In this document: positions 24,824 to 33,369 of the stretch, one piece after another
Numbering within the stretch: the stretch's first letter is position 1
How the letters are laid out: each line of letters opens with the position of its first letter
The notes under the pieces: model-generated
The model's input: the letters and a program-made list of their open reading frames with translations, nothing else
The model's database searches: none
What the model was told of the DNA's origin: nothing
Program-made: the position numbers and the translations under genes
Assembly (NCBI RefSeq): GCF_023715145.1
Contig: NZ_JAMBNP010000006.1
Coordinates: 248,001 to 312,000, forward strand
Direction of reading: 5' to 3'
Source of the DNA: Paenibacillus glycanilyticus
Lineage (GTDB): Bacteria > Bacillota > Bacilli > Paenibacillales > Paenibacillaceae
DNA length: 64,000 nt

Positions 24824-26305
24824 TTATTTCAATTTAGCTACGCCCGTTGCGATTTGCTCGATTTGAGCTTTCGTCAAGCTTTTGTCCGCGGAGCTGATCG
24901 TTACATAACGGTCGTCAATTTGGAAGCTCAGCATAGCCGTATCGCTTGGCGTAAACCATTTTGCTTTCACGCCGTTTGGCAGCGTTACGTTCGTGCTGTC
25001 ATAACCTACCGAGTAGTCGCGCGGCGAGATTTGAACGTTCATGTGCTTGAACCAGAAATTAACCGAATCTCCACCCGCTACTTTTTGGAAAGTATCGTCT
25101 TTGGCCATTTTTGTTGGCGCATAAGCCGTTGTGAAGCCATCGAACTTCGCGAATTCGTCTTTAATCTCTTTCGTTTGGGCAGCTGTAAACGTTACAGTTG
25201 TCAGATCGGTTTGGGCAGCTCCCACTTTCGCTACGGTTACCGCTACTTTCTCCAGTTGAGCATTGGTAAGCTTAGCGTTCGGGGAGCTCAGCGTTACATA
25301 ACGATCATCTACTTTTACTGTCAGCATCGCCGTGTCGCTTGGTTTGTACCATTTTGCTTTTACGCCGTTCGACAAGGTTACAGTCGTACCTTCGTAGTCA
25401 AACGAGTAGTCGCGCGGCGATACGTTTACCGTCATGTTCTTGAAGAGCAGGTTTACGCCGTCTGCCGTAGCCGCAGATTTTTGCAAAGCGTCGCCATTGA
25501 TCATTTTTTGCGGTGCGTAAGCCGCTTCGAAGCCTTCAAAGCCGGCAAATGCATTCTTAAGCTCATCCAGTTGAGCAGCTGTGTACGATACCGTTACCAG
25601 ATCCGTTTGAACAGCGCCTACTTTTGTTACGCTTACTGCTGCTTTTTCAAGCTGTGCTTTGCTTAACTTCCCATTGGCGGAGCTTACGGTTACATAACGG
25701 TCATCTACTTTTACAGTCAGCATTGAAGTTTTGCCTTGCGTATACCATTTGCCCGTTGCGCCGTTCGATAACGTTACGTTTGTACCCTCATAGTCATGCG
25801 AGTAATCGCGCGGCGATACGTTAACTGTCATGTTCTTGAAGAACAGGTTCACGCCGTCTCCGGTTGCTGCTACCTTGTCCAGAGCATCGCCTTTGATCAT
25901 CATTTGCGGAGCATAAGCCGTTTCGAAGCCTTCAAAGCCGGCAAATGCATTCTTGATGGCTTCGAGCTGAGCCGCCGTGTAGTTCGTCAATACCCATTGA
26001 TCGGTTGTGCTTGTTCCAATGTAGATTGTATTTGTTTTGCTGTCATATTGGATTGGCGTATTCAGTGCATTGGAGAGCGCGCGAACCGGCAGATAAGTCG
26101 TGTCATGATAAGTGATTGGCGCAAGCTTATTGCCGTTCTCGTCTTTAGGGATATATGTGCTGCCGTTAATTTTAAAGCCAATGCTGTGATTCAGAAACGC
26201 ACTAATCTTCTCCATGTTTGTTCCGGCATATACCCCGGCTGCACCAGAAACGGTCATCCCCGCGATCATCATTGTTGCTACTGTTCTTTTCACGTTTTTG
26301 TTCAT
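24824..26305 (-). CDS. secreted protein with stalk domain and three novel repeats (paralogue 1)
   Basis: A 493-aa exported protein: signal peptide 1-28 ending near GVYAG, a copper-amine-oxidase-N-like stalk domain (SIGFKINGSTYIPKDENGNK, then YHDTTYLPVRALSNALNTPI), then three repeats of about 130 residues from residue 104 to the end. Each repeat has YTAAQL, AFAGFEGFETAYAPQ, FKNMTVNVSPRDYS, LSNG.KAKWY and KVDDRYVTLSSPNAKL. I do not recognise the repeat as a named family. It is one of three tandem paralogues. No catalytic residues stand out; a cell-wall binding or structural role is an inference from the stalk domain. Confidence 0.85.
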   Translation of the reverse strand: MNKNVKRTVATMMIAGMTVSGAAGVYAGTNMEKISAFLNHSIGFKINGSTYIPKDENGNKLAPITYHDTTYLPVRALSNALNTPIQYDSKTNTIYIGTSTTDQWVLTNYTAAQLEAIKNAFAGFEGFETAYAPQMMIKGDALDKVAATGDGVNLFFKNMTVNVSPRDYSHDYEGTNVTLSNGATGKWYTQGKTSMLTVKVDDRYVTVSSANGKLSKAQLEKAAVSVTKVGAVQTDLVTVSYTAAQLDELKNAFAGFEGFEAAYAPQKMINGDALQKSAATADGVNLLFKNMTVNVSPRDYSFDYEGTTVTLSNGVKAKWYKPSDTAMLTVKVDDRYVTLSSPNAKLTNAQLEKVAVTVAKVGAAQTDLTTVTFTAAQTKEIKDEFAKFDGFTTAYAPTKMAKDDTFQKVAGGDSVNFWFKHMNVQISPRDYSVGYDSTNVTLPNGVKAKWFTPSDTAMLSFQIDDRYVTISSADKSLTKAQIEQIATGVAKLK

Positions 26306-26428
26306 TTTTATGAACTCCTTTAGATTGTTTTTGTTTTAAGTATTTTTCTAACCTCTAACCTTATCTCTAACCTTTTTATCTCTTTGTCGCTTCTGTCTGT
26401 GTGTTGTTTGAAGCTCCTTACAAACTTC

Positions 26429-26482
26429 ATTATAGAGAGAGGATATCTCCAACTAATTTCGAGCTTGTAACGAACCTGTAAA
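26429..26482 (-). promoter_or_regulatory. shared operator/promoter, copy B
   Basis: Minus strand: two TTACA repeats with starts 11 bp apart, GATATC, and -10 TATAAT at 26429-26434. The third repeat (ATATG in other copies) is degenerate here. It drives the gene that starts at 26305. Confidence 0.72.
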
Positions 26483-26509
26483 CATTTGGCCAATCCGAGG
26501 ATATAAAAA

Positions 26510-26544
26510 ACTCCCGGCACAGCCATAATAGCCGTACCGGGAGC
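26510..26544 (-). terminator. terminator of surface protein 2
   Basis: GCTCCCGGTACGGC pairs with the opposite arm GCTGTGCCGGGAGT, followed on the minus strand by TTTTTTA. Confidence 0.8.
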
Positions 26545-26554
26545 TTATAAGTCC

Positions 26555-28036
26555 TTATTTCAATTTAGCTACGCCTGTTGCAATTTGCTCGACTTGCGCT
26601 TTGGTCAGGCTTTTGTCCGCGGAGCTGATCGTTACATAACGGTCGTCAATTTGGAAGCTCAGCGTAGCCGTATCGCTAGGCGTAAACCATTTTGCTTTCA
26701 CGCCGTTTGGCAGCGTTACATTTGTGCTGTCATAACCAACCGAGTAGTCGCGCGGCGAGATTTTAACATTCATGTGTTTGAAGAAGAAGTTAACCGAGTC
26801 TCCGCCCGCTACTTTTTGGAAAGCATCGTCTTTGATCATTAACGTTGGGGCGTAAGCCGTTGTAAACCCGTCGAATTTAGCGAATTCGTCTTTAATCGCA
26901 TTGGATTGAGCTGACGTATAGGTTACTTTTGCCAAGTCGGATTGTACAGCGCCTACTTTTGCTACCGTCACGGCTACTTTCTCCAGCCGCGCTTGCGTCA
27001 GATTTGCATTTGGAGAGCTTAGCGTTACATAACGGTCATCCACTTTTAACGTCAGCATCGGAGTATCTCCAACTTTGTACCACTTTGCTTTTGCGCCATT
27101 CGATAAAGTTACCGATTTGCCGTCATAGTCATGGGAGTAATCACGCGGCGATACGTTCACGGTCATATTCTCGAAAACAATGTTCACGCCGTCTGCCGTA
27201 GCTACTGTTTTTTGCAGAACGTCGCCTTTAATCATCATTTGCGGTGCATAAGCAGTCTCGAAGCCGTCAAAGCCCGCAAATGCTTTCTTGAGCTCGTCAA
27301 GTTGTGCTGCTGTATAAACCACCTGTACCAGATCTGTTTGGACAGCGCCTACTTTCGTTACCGTAGTCGCTACTTTTTCCAGCTGGGAATTGCTCAGCTT
27401 ACCATCCGGGGAGCTTACCGTTACATAACGGTCATCTACTTTTACCGAAAGCATTGCAGTATCGCCCGGTTTATACCATTTGCCTGTTAATCCATTCGGC
27501 AGGGTTACGGCTGTGCCGTCATAGTCATGGGAGTAATCGCGCGGCGATACGTTGACCGTCATGTTCTTGAAGAGCAGGTTCACGCCGTCTGCCGTAGCCG
27601 CAACCTTTTGCAGGGCATCCCCTTTGATCATGATTTGCGGAGCATAAGCCGTTTCGAAGCCGTCAAAGCCCGCAAATGCTTGCTTGATTTCGTCCAGCTG
27701 AGCTGCCGTGTAGTTCGTCAGTACCCATTGATCCGTTGTGCTTGTTCCAATGTAGATCGTATTTGTTTTGCTGTCATATTGGATTGGCGTATTCAGCGCG
27801 TTAGACAAGGCGCGAACCGGCAGGTAAGTTGTGTCATGGTAAGTGATTGGCGAAAGCTTATTGCCGTTCTCGTCTTTAGGGATATACGTGCTGCCATTAA
27901 TTTTAAAGCCGATGCTGTGATTCAGAAACGCACTAATCTTCTCCATGTTTGTTCCGGCATACACCCCGGCTGCGCCAGAGACGGTCATCCCCGCGATCAT
28001 CATTGTTGCTACTGTTCTTTTCACGTTTTTGTTCAT
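26555..28036 (-). CDS. secreted protein with stalk domain and three novel repeats (paralogue 2)
   Basis: A 493-aa tandem paralogue of the preceding gene with the same signal peptide, stalk domain and three 130-residue repeats. The N-terminal 100 residues are almost identical between the two, while the repeats differ at scattered positions (for example TAAQLDEIKQAFAGFDGFET and MLTLKVDDRYVTLSSPNANL). This pattern suggests recent duplication or gene conversion at the 5' end. It has its own copy of the 11-bp-repeat promoter and its own terminator, so it is a separate transcription unit. Confidence 0.85.
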   Translation of the reverse strand: MNKNVKRTVATMMIAGMTVSGAAGVYAGTNMEKISAFLNHSIGFKINGSTYIPKDENGNKLSPITYHDTTYLPVRALSNALNTPIQYDSKTNTIYIGTSTTDQWVLTNYTAAQLDEIKQAFAGFDGFETAYAPQIMIKGDALQKVAATADGVNLLFKNMTVNVSPRDYSHDYDGTAVTLPNGLTGKWYKPGDTAMLSVKVDDRYVTVSSPDGKLSNSQLEKVATTVTKVGAVQTDLVQVVYTAAQLDELKKAFAGFDGFETAYAPQMMIKGDVLQKTVATADGVNIVFENMTVNVSPRDYSHDYDGKSVTLSNGAKAKWYKVGDTPMLTLKVDDRYVTLSSPNANLTQARLEKVAVTVAKVGAVQSDLAKVTYTSAQSNAIKDEFAKFDGFTTAYAPTLMIKDDAFQKVAGGDSVNFFFKHMNVKISPRDYSVGYDSTNVTLPNGVKAKWFTPSDTATLSFQIDDRYVTISSADKSLTKAQVEQIATGVAKLK

Positions 28037-28099
28037 TTTTATGATCTCCTTTAGAGTAGGTTTTTTGTTGGTGTTTTATTTGAAGCTCTTACTGACTTC

Positions 28100-28152
28100 A
28101 GTATATAGAGGCGATATCTCGAAACCATATCCGGCTTGTAACGAACCTGTAA
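28100..28152 (-). promoter_or_regulatory. shared operator/promoter, copy C
   Basis: Minus strand: TTACA, TTACA and ATATG with starts exactly 11 bp apart, then GATATC, and a -10 box TATACT at 28100-28105, 20 bp from the nearest repeat. It begins about 14 bp after the stop of paralogue 3, with no terminator between. Confidence 0.78.
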
Positions 28153-28165
28153 ACATTGTGATGCG

Positions 28166-29251
28166 TTATTTCATTTTAACGACGCCTGTAGCGATTTGCT
28201 CGATCTGAATATTGCTCAGACTTTTATCTGCCGAGCTGATCGTTACATAACGGTCGTCGATCTGTAAAGTCAGCATCGCTGTATCGCTTTGCTTAAACCA
28301 TTTTGCTTTCACGCCGTTTGGCAGCGTTACATTCGTGCTGTCATAGCCATACGAGTAATCACGGGGCGAGATTTGAACGTTCATGTGCTTGAACCAGAAG
28401 ATCACCGAATCTCCGCTTGCCACTTTTTGAAACGCATCATCTTTGGCCATTTTTGTAGGCGCATATGCGGTTGTAAAGCCATCAAACTTTGCAAACTCTT
28501 CTTTAATCGCTTTTGACTGAGCTGCTGTATACGTTACCTTTGCCAGATCCGTTTGAGCAGAGCCTACTTTTGTTACGCTTACCGCTACTTTTTCCAGCTG
28601 CGCCTTGCTCAGCTTTCCGCCTGGGGAGCTTACGGTTACATAACGATCATCCAATTTGACGGTCATCAACGCTGTATCGCCTTGCTTATACCATTTTGCT
28701 TTTACGCCATTCGTTAAGATTACGGTTGTACCGTCATAATCATGGGAATAATCACGAGGAGATACATTAACCGTCATATTCTTGAACAGCAGGTTCACGC
28801 CGTCTGCGGTAGCCGCTGCCTTTTGCAAAGCATCGCCTTTGATCATGATTTGCGGGGCATAAGCCGTTTCGAATCCGTCAAAGCCGGCAAATGCTTTCTT
28901 AATGTCATCAAGTTGAGCTTCTGTGTAGTTCGTCAATACCCACTGCTCCGTTGAGCTTGTTCCAATATAGATCGTGTTGGTTTTGCCGTCATATTGAATT
29001 GGCGTATTCAGCGCGTTAGAGAGCGCGCGAACCGGCAAATAAGTAGTGTCATGATACGTGATAGGCGCAAGCTTATTGCCGTTCTCATCCTTAGGGATAT
29101 ACGTGCTGCCGTTGATTTTGAAACCAATGCTGTGATTCAGAAACGCGTCAATCTTCTGCATATTCGTTCCGGCAAATACCCCTGCCGCTCCGGAAAAGGT
29201 CATCCCTGCGATCATCATCGTAGCAACTGTTCTTTTCATGTTTTTGTTCAT
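28166..29251 (-). CDS. secreted protein with stalk domain and two novel repeats (paralogue 3)
   Basis: A 361-aa shorter paralogue: the signal peptide and stalk domain are as in its neighbours, but only two of the 130-residue repeats follow (first TEAQLDDIKKAFAGFDGFET, second KVTYTAAQSKAIKEEFAKFD). The last repeat matches the third repeat of the longer paralogues, so a middle repeat was lost or gained. No terminator separates it from the operator of paralogue 2. Two copies of the shared operator lie upstream. Confidence 0.85.
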   Translation of the reverse strand: MNKNMKRTVATMMIAGMTFSGAAGVFAGTNMQKIDAFLNHSIGFKINGSTYIPKDENGNKLAPITYHDTTYLPVRALSNALNTPIQYDGKTNTIYIGTSSTEQWVLTNYTEAQLDDIKKAFAGFDGFETAYAPQIMIKGDALQKAAATADGVNLLFKNMTVNVSPRDYSHDYDGTTVILTNGVKAKWYKQGDTALMTVKLDDRYVTVSSPGGKLSKAQLEKVAVSVTKVGSAQTDLAKVTYTAAQSKAIKEEFAKFDGFTTAYAPTKMAKDDAFQKVASGDSVIFWFKHMNVQISPRDYSYGYDSTNVTLPNGVKAKWFKQSDTAMLTLQIDDRYVTISSADKSLSNIQIEQIATGVVKMK

Positions 29252-29344
29252 TTTCGTTTATCTCCTTTAACGCTCATTTTTTATTTTTTATCTACTGACT
29301 TCTAATAACCCGTTTGTGTTTGTTTGAAGCTCCTTACTGACTTC

Positions 29345-29399
29345 AGTATATAGAGGCGATATTTCTAAACCGTCTCCGCCTTGTATCGAACCTGTAAAC
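29345..29399 (-). promoter_or_regulatory. shared operator/promoter, copy D1
   Basis: Minus strand: TTACA and ATACA with starts 11 bp apart, a weak third site, and -10 TATACT at 29345-29350, about 95 bp before the start of paralogue 3. Confidence 0.75.
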
Positions 29400-29426
29400 A
29401 TTGCGCGACGCCTTATTCAATGATGT

Positions 29427-29435
29427 TCAACTCAT
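29427..29435 (-). pseudogene. start-codon scar of a deleted gene (ATG AGT TGA)
   Basis: AAGGAGAGGG, 4 nt, then ATG-AGT-TGA stands between operator copies D2 and D1. A complete promoter, ribosome-binding site and start followed by an immediate stop suggests that a further gene of this cluster was deleted almost entirely. Confidence 0.4.
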
Positions 29436-29479
29436 GTTGCCCTCTCCTTCATTGATGCGTTGTTCTTGTTGATGAACTC

Positions 29480-29533
29480 AGTATAATAAGCCGATATCTC
29501 CAAAACATATCGGGCTTGTATCGGATATGTAAC
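29480..29533 (-). promoter_or_regulatory. shared operator/promoter, copy D2
   Basis: Minus strand: TTACA, ATACA and ATATG at exact 11-bp steps, then GATATC, and -10 TATACT at 29480-29485. It has no intact gene directly downstream. Confidence 0.75.
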
Positions 29534-29551
29534 ACTTATTCAGACAAAAAA

Positions 29552-29575
29552 AATCCGGATCAAATGATCCGGATT
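29552..29575 (-). terminator. terminator of the propeller lipoprotein gene
   Basis: AATCCGGATCA / TGATCCGGATT stem with a 2-base loop, followed on the minus strand by eight T. Confidence 0.88.
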
Positions 29576-29588
29576 CATTAAGGTTTTT

Positions 29589-30719
29589 CTATTGGAAGTC
29601 TACAATATGAGTAACGGGCATACCATCTTTGTCTGCGACCGTTATGCCAAGACGCGTACCCGAAGGATTCCAGCTAAGCGGATATTGCGGAAAATAACTT
29701 GGTCCGATCGGCGATATCTTGCCGGTTGCCGAATCAAAAATATAAACCCCGTTCATCCCGCTCTGATTCTCGGTGTACACGGCTGCCGCCAGCTTCGAGG
29801 AATCAGGGGACCATACGATATAAGGAATCAGATCGCCTTTTGCAATAGACAGCCCTTCCGCGCTTCCGTTTGAATCGAATATGCGAAGCTCGCTTCCGGC
29901 TTTCCCCGCAACCTTCTGAATTTCAACGGCCAGGTGCTTGCCATTTGGCGACACCTGGAACTTCAACGCGTTTTTGACGAGCTCGGTTGGCTGCGGATCG
30001 TTAGGCGTAAATTGCTTCAAAGTCTGTTTGTTATCGGTGTAATAAATATACCCTTGCCCCGCTCCAAAATTCGTAAAATACTGACCGGCCATGGCCGGAT
30101 CCTCAAGCTTCAGCTGCGTCACTGTTCCGTCCACCGTAATCTGGCGGATATCGCCAAGCCCGTTCATCGAGCCTGCGGCAAGAATATAAGTCGTATTATT
30201 CAGCCAGCCGCCGTTCTCCAAATAGTTGCTGCCCTTAACTTCCGTCGTATTCCCCGTGCTGATTTCCTTAATAAAGTTACGTGCCGTATATTTATCCTTC
30301 CACTGCTGGATAAATACATATTTTCCGTCCGGAGACGTCTGCTCCTTCACGACCTTTTCAACTTCTTTCACCGGCTCGGCAGCCGATTTCTCCTCGTTAT
30401 TGCTTAGGTCAACGCTCACATTACTGTATTCGTATTGAGCCTCTTCGGTGGCCGTAGCCTGCTTGACGAGCTTGGTGTACATGAGCTGCACCAGATCATC
30501 GGACAGCCATTTCTCCATGCTTGCTCCTTCGAACCGGTGAATGCTTTGTACCACAATATCCTGGTTCGGCTTCTGAGCCGGGCCTTTTACAACCGTCAAT
30601 TCTCCTTTTTTGTTGGAATTATTGCCACTATTGGCGAGATCATTATTTGGAATAGAGGAACACGCCGCTAGTGCTGCTGCCAGCGAAAGCACGGCGCCTA
30701 ATTTGATGAACGGTTTCAT
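29589..30719 (-). CDS. TolB-like beta-propeller lipoprotein
   Basis: A 376-aa lipoprotein. The signal peptide ends in lipobox LAAC (Cys20, AALAACSS), followed by an Asn-rich linker. Residues about 125-376 carry TolB/WD40-like blades: EQTSPDGKYVFIQQWK, FQVSPNGKHLAVEIQK, IVWSPDSSKLAAAVYT and LSWNPSGTRLGITVAD. Such propellers often sense or bind surface ligands. It lies between the two-component system and the paralogous surface proteins and shares their operator, so it may be part of the same envelope response. Confidence 0.85.
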   Translation of the reverse strand: MKPFIKLGAVLSLAAALAACSSIPNNDLANSGNNSNKKGELTVVKGPAQKPNQDIVVQSIHRFEGASMEKWLSDDLVQLMYTKLVKQATATEEAQYEYSNVSVDLSNNEEKSAAEPVKEVEKVVKEQTSPDGKYVFIQQWKDKYTARNFIKEISTGNTTEVKGSNYLENGGWLNNTTYILAAGSMNGLGDIRQITVDGTVTQLKLEDPAMAGQYFTNFGAGQGYIYYTDNKQTLKQFTPNDPQPTELVKNALKFQVSPNGKHLAVEIQKVAGKAGSELRIFDSNGSAEGLSIAKGDLIPYIVWSPDSSKLAAAVYTENQSGMNGVYIFDSATGKISPIGPSYFPQYPLSWNPSGTRLGITVADKDGMPVTHIVDFQ

Positions 30720-30752
30720 TGTTACTCCCCCTGGACTTAACCTGTTTTTCTA

Positions 30753-30806
30753 AGTATAGAAGGCCCTTATATCAAAAACATATCTGAATTGTATCCAAGT
30801 TGTAAC
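30753..30806 (-). promoter_or_regulatory. shared operator/promoter, copy E (lipoprotein)
   Basis: Minus strand: TTACA, ATACA and ATATG with starts 11 bp apart and a -10 TATACT at 30753-30758, 20 bp from the nearest repeat, as in copies C and D2. Confidence 0.75.
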
Positions 30807-30841
30807 AACTTTTATATAGGATACCCAAAAAAAACAAACAA

Positions 30842-30863
30842 CCCGGACCATGCCAAGTCCAGG
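30842..30863 (-). terminator. terminator of the two-component operon
   Basis: CCTGGAC / GTCCGGG stem with one G-T pair, followed on the minus strand by a T-rich tract (TTGTTTGTTTTTTTT). Confidence 0.6.
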
Positions 30864-30870
30864 CTGTAGT

Positions 30871-32397
30871 TCAATTTTCTTGCGTACCTATGCCTATGGG
30901 CTCTCCGGGAAGAGATATGACGAATCTGGAGCCCTCGGGTCCTGATTCGGCCAGTTTGATGGAGCCATGCTGTTTCTCGGCGAGGCTTCTAACCAAGGCC
31001 AGCCCTAGTCCCGTGCCGCCGGTTTCACGCGAGCGGTCATCGCTCACCGTAAAGAACGGATCAAAAATTCGGTTCTGAAGCTCTTCGGGTATCCCGATGC
31101 CGTTATCCGCGACCTCGATAATAACGCGGCGTTCACCGTCGGCTAACGTTTCCGAACGATTGGATAGCCGTACCCATCCCCCGGGACGGTTATATTTTAT
31201 GGCATTACTAAGCAAATTCGTGACCATATGCATAAGGTTATCCTGATCCGCCCATACCTGGTCATTCATCAAATCGGCAGACAATGAGATTTCCCGTTTC
31301 TCCGCCTTAATATGCAGACGGTCTAAAGCTTCCTCCAGCACCGGCTTCACATCAAACGTGGCGGCATTGGTCTCAAAATCATAAATATCCATCGATGAGA
31401 GCTGAAGCGCCTTCTCAATCAACCCATACAAACGCTCCGCTTCCTTGCTGATCTGGGTCCGGGCATTCTGCAGCAGAACCGGATCGTCGCTATACATACC
31501 GAGAAGATCGGAATACGCCAGAATGGAGGTCAACGGAGTTTTTAGTTCGTGGCTGATATTGCCGATAAATTGCTTCTGTTGCTGCTCCAGCTCCTGCAGC
31601 CGCTGGATAGCCGTTAGCAGCTTCTGCTTCTCTTCGTTTAACTCATTCACATAAGAAGCAATGCTCCCGCTCATATCGTAAATTCCTTCCGCCAACTCGC
31701 CGATTTCATCCTGCCTTCGGACGGGCGGCTTGTCCAGATAACGGCCCTCCCCAATATCCCTGGCAGCCTGATTCAGCTTGCCAAGGGTATGCGCTTGCCT
31801 CCACACGTACAGATAACCGAGCAGCAGGCCCGCTGCCAATACGGCAGCTCCCGTCCCAACAAACAAGTCGCGGATATGACGATAGAACATTCTTTGTTCT
31901 ACAAGAGAGCCGTGGAACTGTACGGTACCAAGAAATTGATCGGCATTGTAGAGCGGTGCCAGATACAAAATCTGATTGCCGAGAGTAATATACGCCGCTT
32001 GACCTTTGGCCGTATGAGCAAGAGCATCCTTAGCATCGGTCACGGGCTGAACCGGCAGCGAAGTCCCGGCAAACACCCCGTCAGCATTATACAACGTAAC
32101 CGCCATTCCGCTTTGTCCGCCTAGATCTACCGCCAGGCTTTGAGCGTTGCGTTCCATGAATTCAGCCGGCGATACCCGTTCACCGGTCAGATATTCCGCG
32201 CGGACGCGCAGATTTGCGGAATTCGCCAGCTGGGCGAAGCTTTGTTCCATCCTTCTCTGCTGATCCTCGCGAATACCCGCAAGCACCAGCGTGCTGAGCA
32301 GCACGACAACAAAAGCGAGCAGCAGAGCGAGAAACAAGGTAATCTTGCCTTTCAGACCGATCCTGAACCTAGGCCGGGATACGGCTGATCGGGTCAT
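30871..32397 (-). CDS. membrane sensor histidine kinase
   Basis: A 508-aa kinase with transmembrane helices at about 20-42 and 182-204, an extracellular sensor of about 140 residues between them, a HAMP linker, the HisKA phospho-acceptor in GNISHELKTPLTS, and an HATPase domain (NLLSNAIKYNRPGG, VADNGIGIPEEL, GGTGLGLALVRSL). It overlaps the response regulator gene by 4 nt (ATGA). Its position beside genes sharing a common operator suggests it controls the surface-protein cluster. The signal is unknown. Confidence 0.93.
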   Translation of the reverse strand: MTRSAVSRPRFRIGLKGKITLFLALLLAFVVVLLSTLVLAGIREDQQRRMEQSFAQLANSANLRVRAEYLTGERVSPAEFMERNAQSLAVDLGGQSGMAVTLYNADGVFAGTSLPVQPVTDAKDALAHTAKGQAAYITLGNQILYLAPLYNADQFLGTVQFHGSLVEQRMFYRHIRDLFVGTGAAVLAAGLLLGYLYVWRQAHTLGKLNQAARDIGEGRYLDKPPVRRQDEIGELAEGIYDMSGSIASYVNELNEEKQKLLTAIQRLQELEQQQKQFIGNISHELKTPLTSILAYSDLLGMYSDDPVLLQNARTQISKEAERLYGLIEKALQLSSMDIYDFETNAATFDVKPVLEEALDRLHIKAEKREISLSADLMNDQVWADQDNLMHMVTNLLSNAIKYNRPGGWVRLSNRSETLADGERRVIIEVADNGIGIPEELQNRIFDPFFTVSDDRSRETGGTGLGLALVRSLAEKQHGSIKLAESGPEGSRFVISLPGEPIGIGTQEN

Positions 32398-33086
32398 GCG
32401 TTCGTCCTCGTGCTTTTATAGCCGATACCGTATACGGTCTGAATCAATCCCTGCCACTCGCCAAGCTTCTTGCGCAGCCGTTGAACATGAATGTCCACCG
32501 TGCGCGTTCCGCCCGCAAAATCCATATCCCACACCTGCTCGAGCAGGGCCTCCCGGGTATATACCCGATCCGGATGCTTGGCAAGCAGCGCCAGCAAATC
32601 AAATTCCTTCGGCGTCAATTCCGCGATCTGACCGTCAATCTTGACCGTGCGGCTGAGCAGCTCAATGCTTATCCCTCCAAGCTCAAGCTTTCCTTCTTTG
32701 TCCGCTTCCTGTTCCGGCGCTTCAATCTGGCGACGTCTATGTAAAGCCTTTACCCGCGCGACCACTTCCCGAATATCAAACGGTTTGGTCATATAATCGT
32801 CGGCGCCAAGCTCAAGGCCAAGCACTTTATCCACAATATCGTTCTTAACGGTGAGCAGCATTACCGCGGGTCTATTGTCCGCATCCAGCTTTCTGCATAC
32901 CTCATAACCGTTCATCTTGGGCATCATGACGTCCAGTACCATCACGTCCGGCTTGAACGAAGCAAGCTTCTCGAGCGCCTCCAGTCCATCCCCGGCTGTC
33001 TCCACCGTGTATTCTTCGCGCTGCAGCGCATAGGCTATCGCGCTGGAAATACTGACTTCATCATCTACAACCAGCACTTTAATCAT
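32394..33086 (-). CDS. OmpR-family response regulator
   Basis: A 230-aa regulator: the receiver has VLVVDDE, the phospho-acceptor in DVMVLDVMMPKMNG and the Lys in DDYMTKPFDIRE; the winged helix has LTPKEFDLLALLAKHPDRVY and RTVDIHVQRLRKKL. OmpR/PhoB proteins bind direct repeats with 10-11-bp period as head-to-tail dimers, which fits the operator copies at 24.7-30.8 kb. ATG 33086 has AAGGAG 10 nt upstream. It is the best candidate to bind those sites. Confidence 0.94.
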   Translation of the reverse strand: MIKVLVVDDEVSISSAIAYALQREEYTVETAGDGLEALEKLASFKPDVMVLDVMMPKMNGYEVCRKLDADNRPAVMLLTVKNDIVDKVLGLELGADDYMTKPFDIREVVARVKALHRRRQIEAPEQEADKEGKLELGGISIELLSRTVKIDGQIAELTPKEFDLLALLAKHPDRVYTREALLEQVWDMDFAGGTRTVDIHVQRLRKKLGEWQGLIQTVYGIGYKSTRTNA

Positions 33087-33148
33087 GCCGTTATCACTCC
33101 TTATCATGCAAACCTTATAACAGACAGAAGATATTCCGTATTCTTATC

Positions 33149-33177
33149 ATTATAGCCGCGCTTCTTCCAAAGTCCAA
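33149..33177 (-). promoter_or_regulatory. promoter of the two-component operon
   Basis: TTGGAC (33172-33177) and TATAAT (33149-33154) with a 17-bp spacer, about 63 bp before the regulator start. The TTACA-type repeats are absent, so the system does not obviously regulate itself. Confidence 0.65.
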
Positions 33178-33199
33178 AAAATTAAAGGGAAAATAAAAA

Positions 33200-33222
33200 A
33201 ATCCCTTACAACGTAAGGGATT
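33200..33222 (-). terminator. terminator of the tRNA operon
   Basis: AATCCCTTAC / GTAAGGGATT stem with a 3-base loop and TTTTTTT on the minus strand, just past tRNA-Leu. Confidence 0.88.
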
Positions 33223-33237
33223 GGATCATTTAAGTTA

Positions 33238-33323
33238 TGGTGCGGTAGAGAGGACTCGAACCTCCACGGGCGTACGCCCACTACCCCCTCAAGATAGCGT
33301 GTCTGCCATTCCACCACTACCGC
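33238..33323 (-). tRNA. tRNA-Leu (GAG)
   Basis: An 86-nt class II tRNA with a 7-bp acceptor stem (GCGGTAG / CTACCGC), encoded CCA, a T-arm with GTTCGAGTC and a long variable arm. The anticodon loop CTTGAGG gives GAG. It is the last tRNA of the array in the direction of transcription. Confidence 0.92.
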
Positions 33324-33369
33324 ACATTTTAATTTCCTTCATACCATTTTACTTTGAGGAGAAAGTAAA

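Noticed and set aside
24703-30806. PhoP (phosphate) boxes
   Set aside because: The 11-bp period fits PhoP-type sites too, but the repeats are TTACA/ATACA/ATATG rather than TTAACA and a cognate two-component system is adjacent, so a local regulator is the simpler reading; PhoP is kept only as an alternative.
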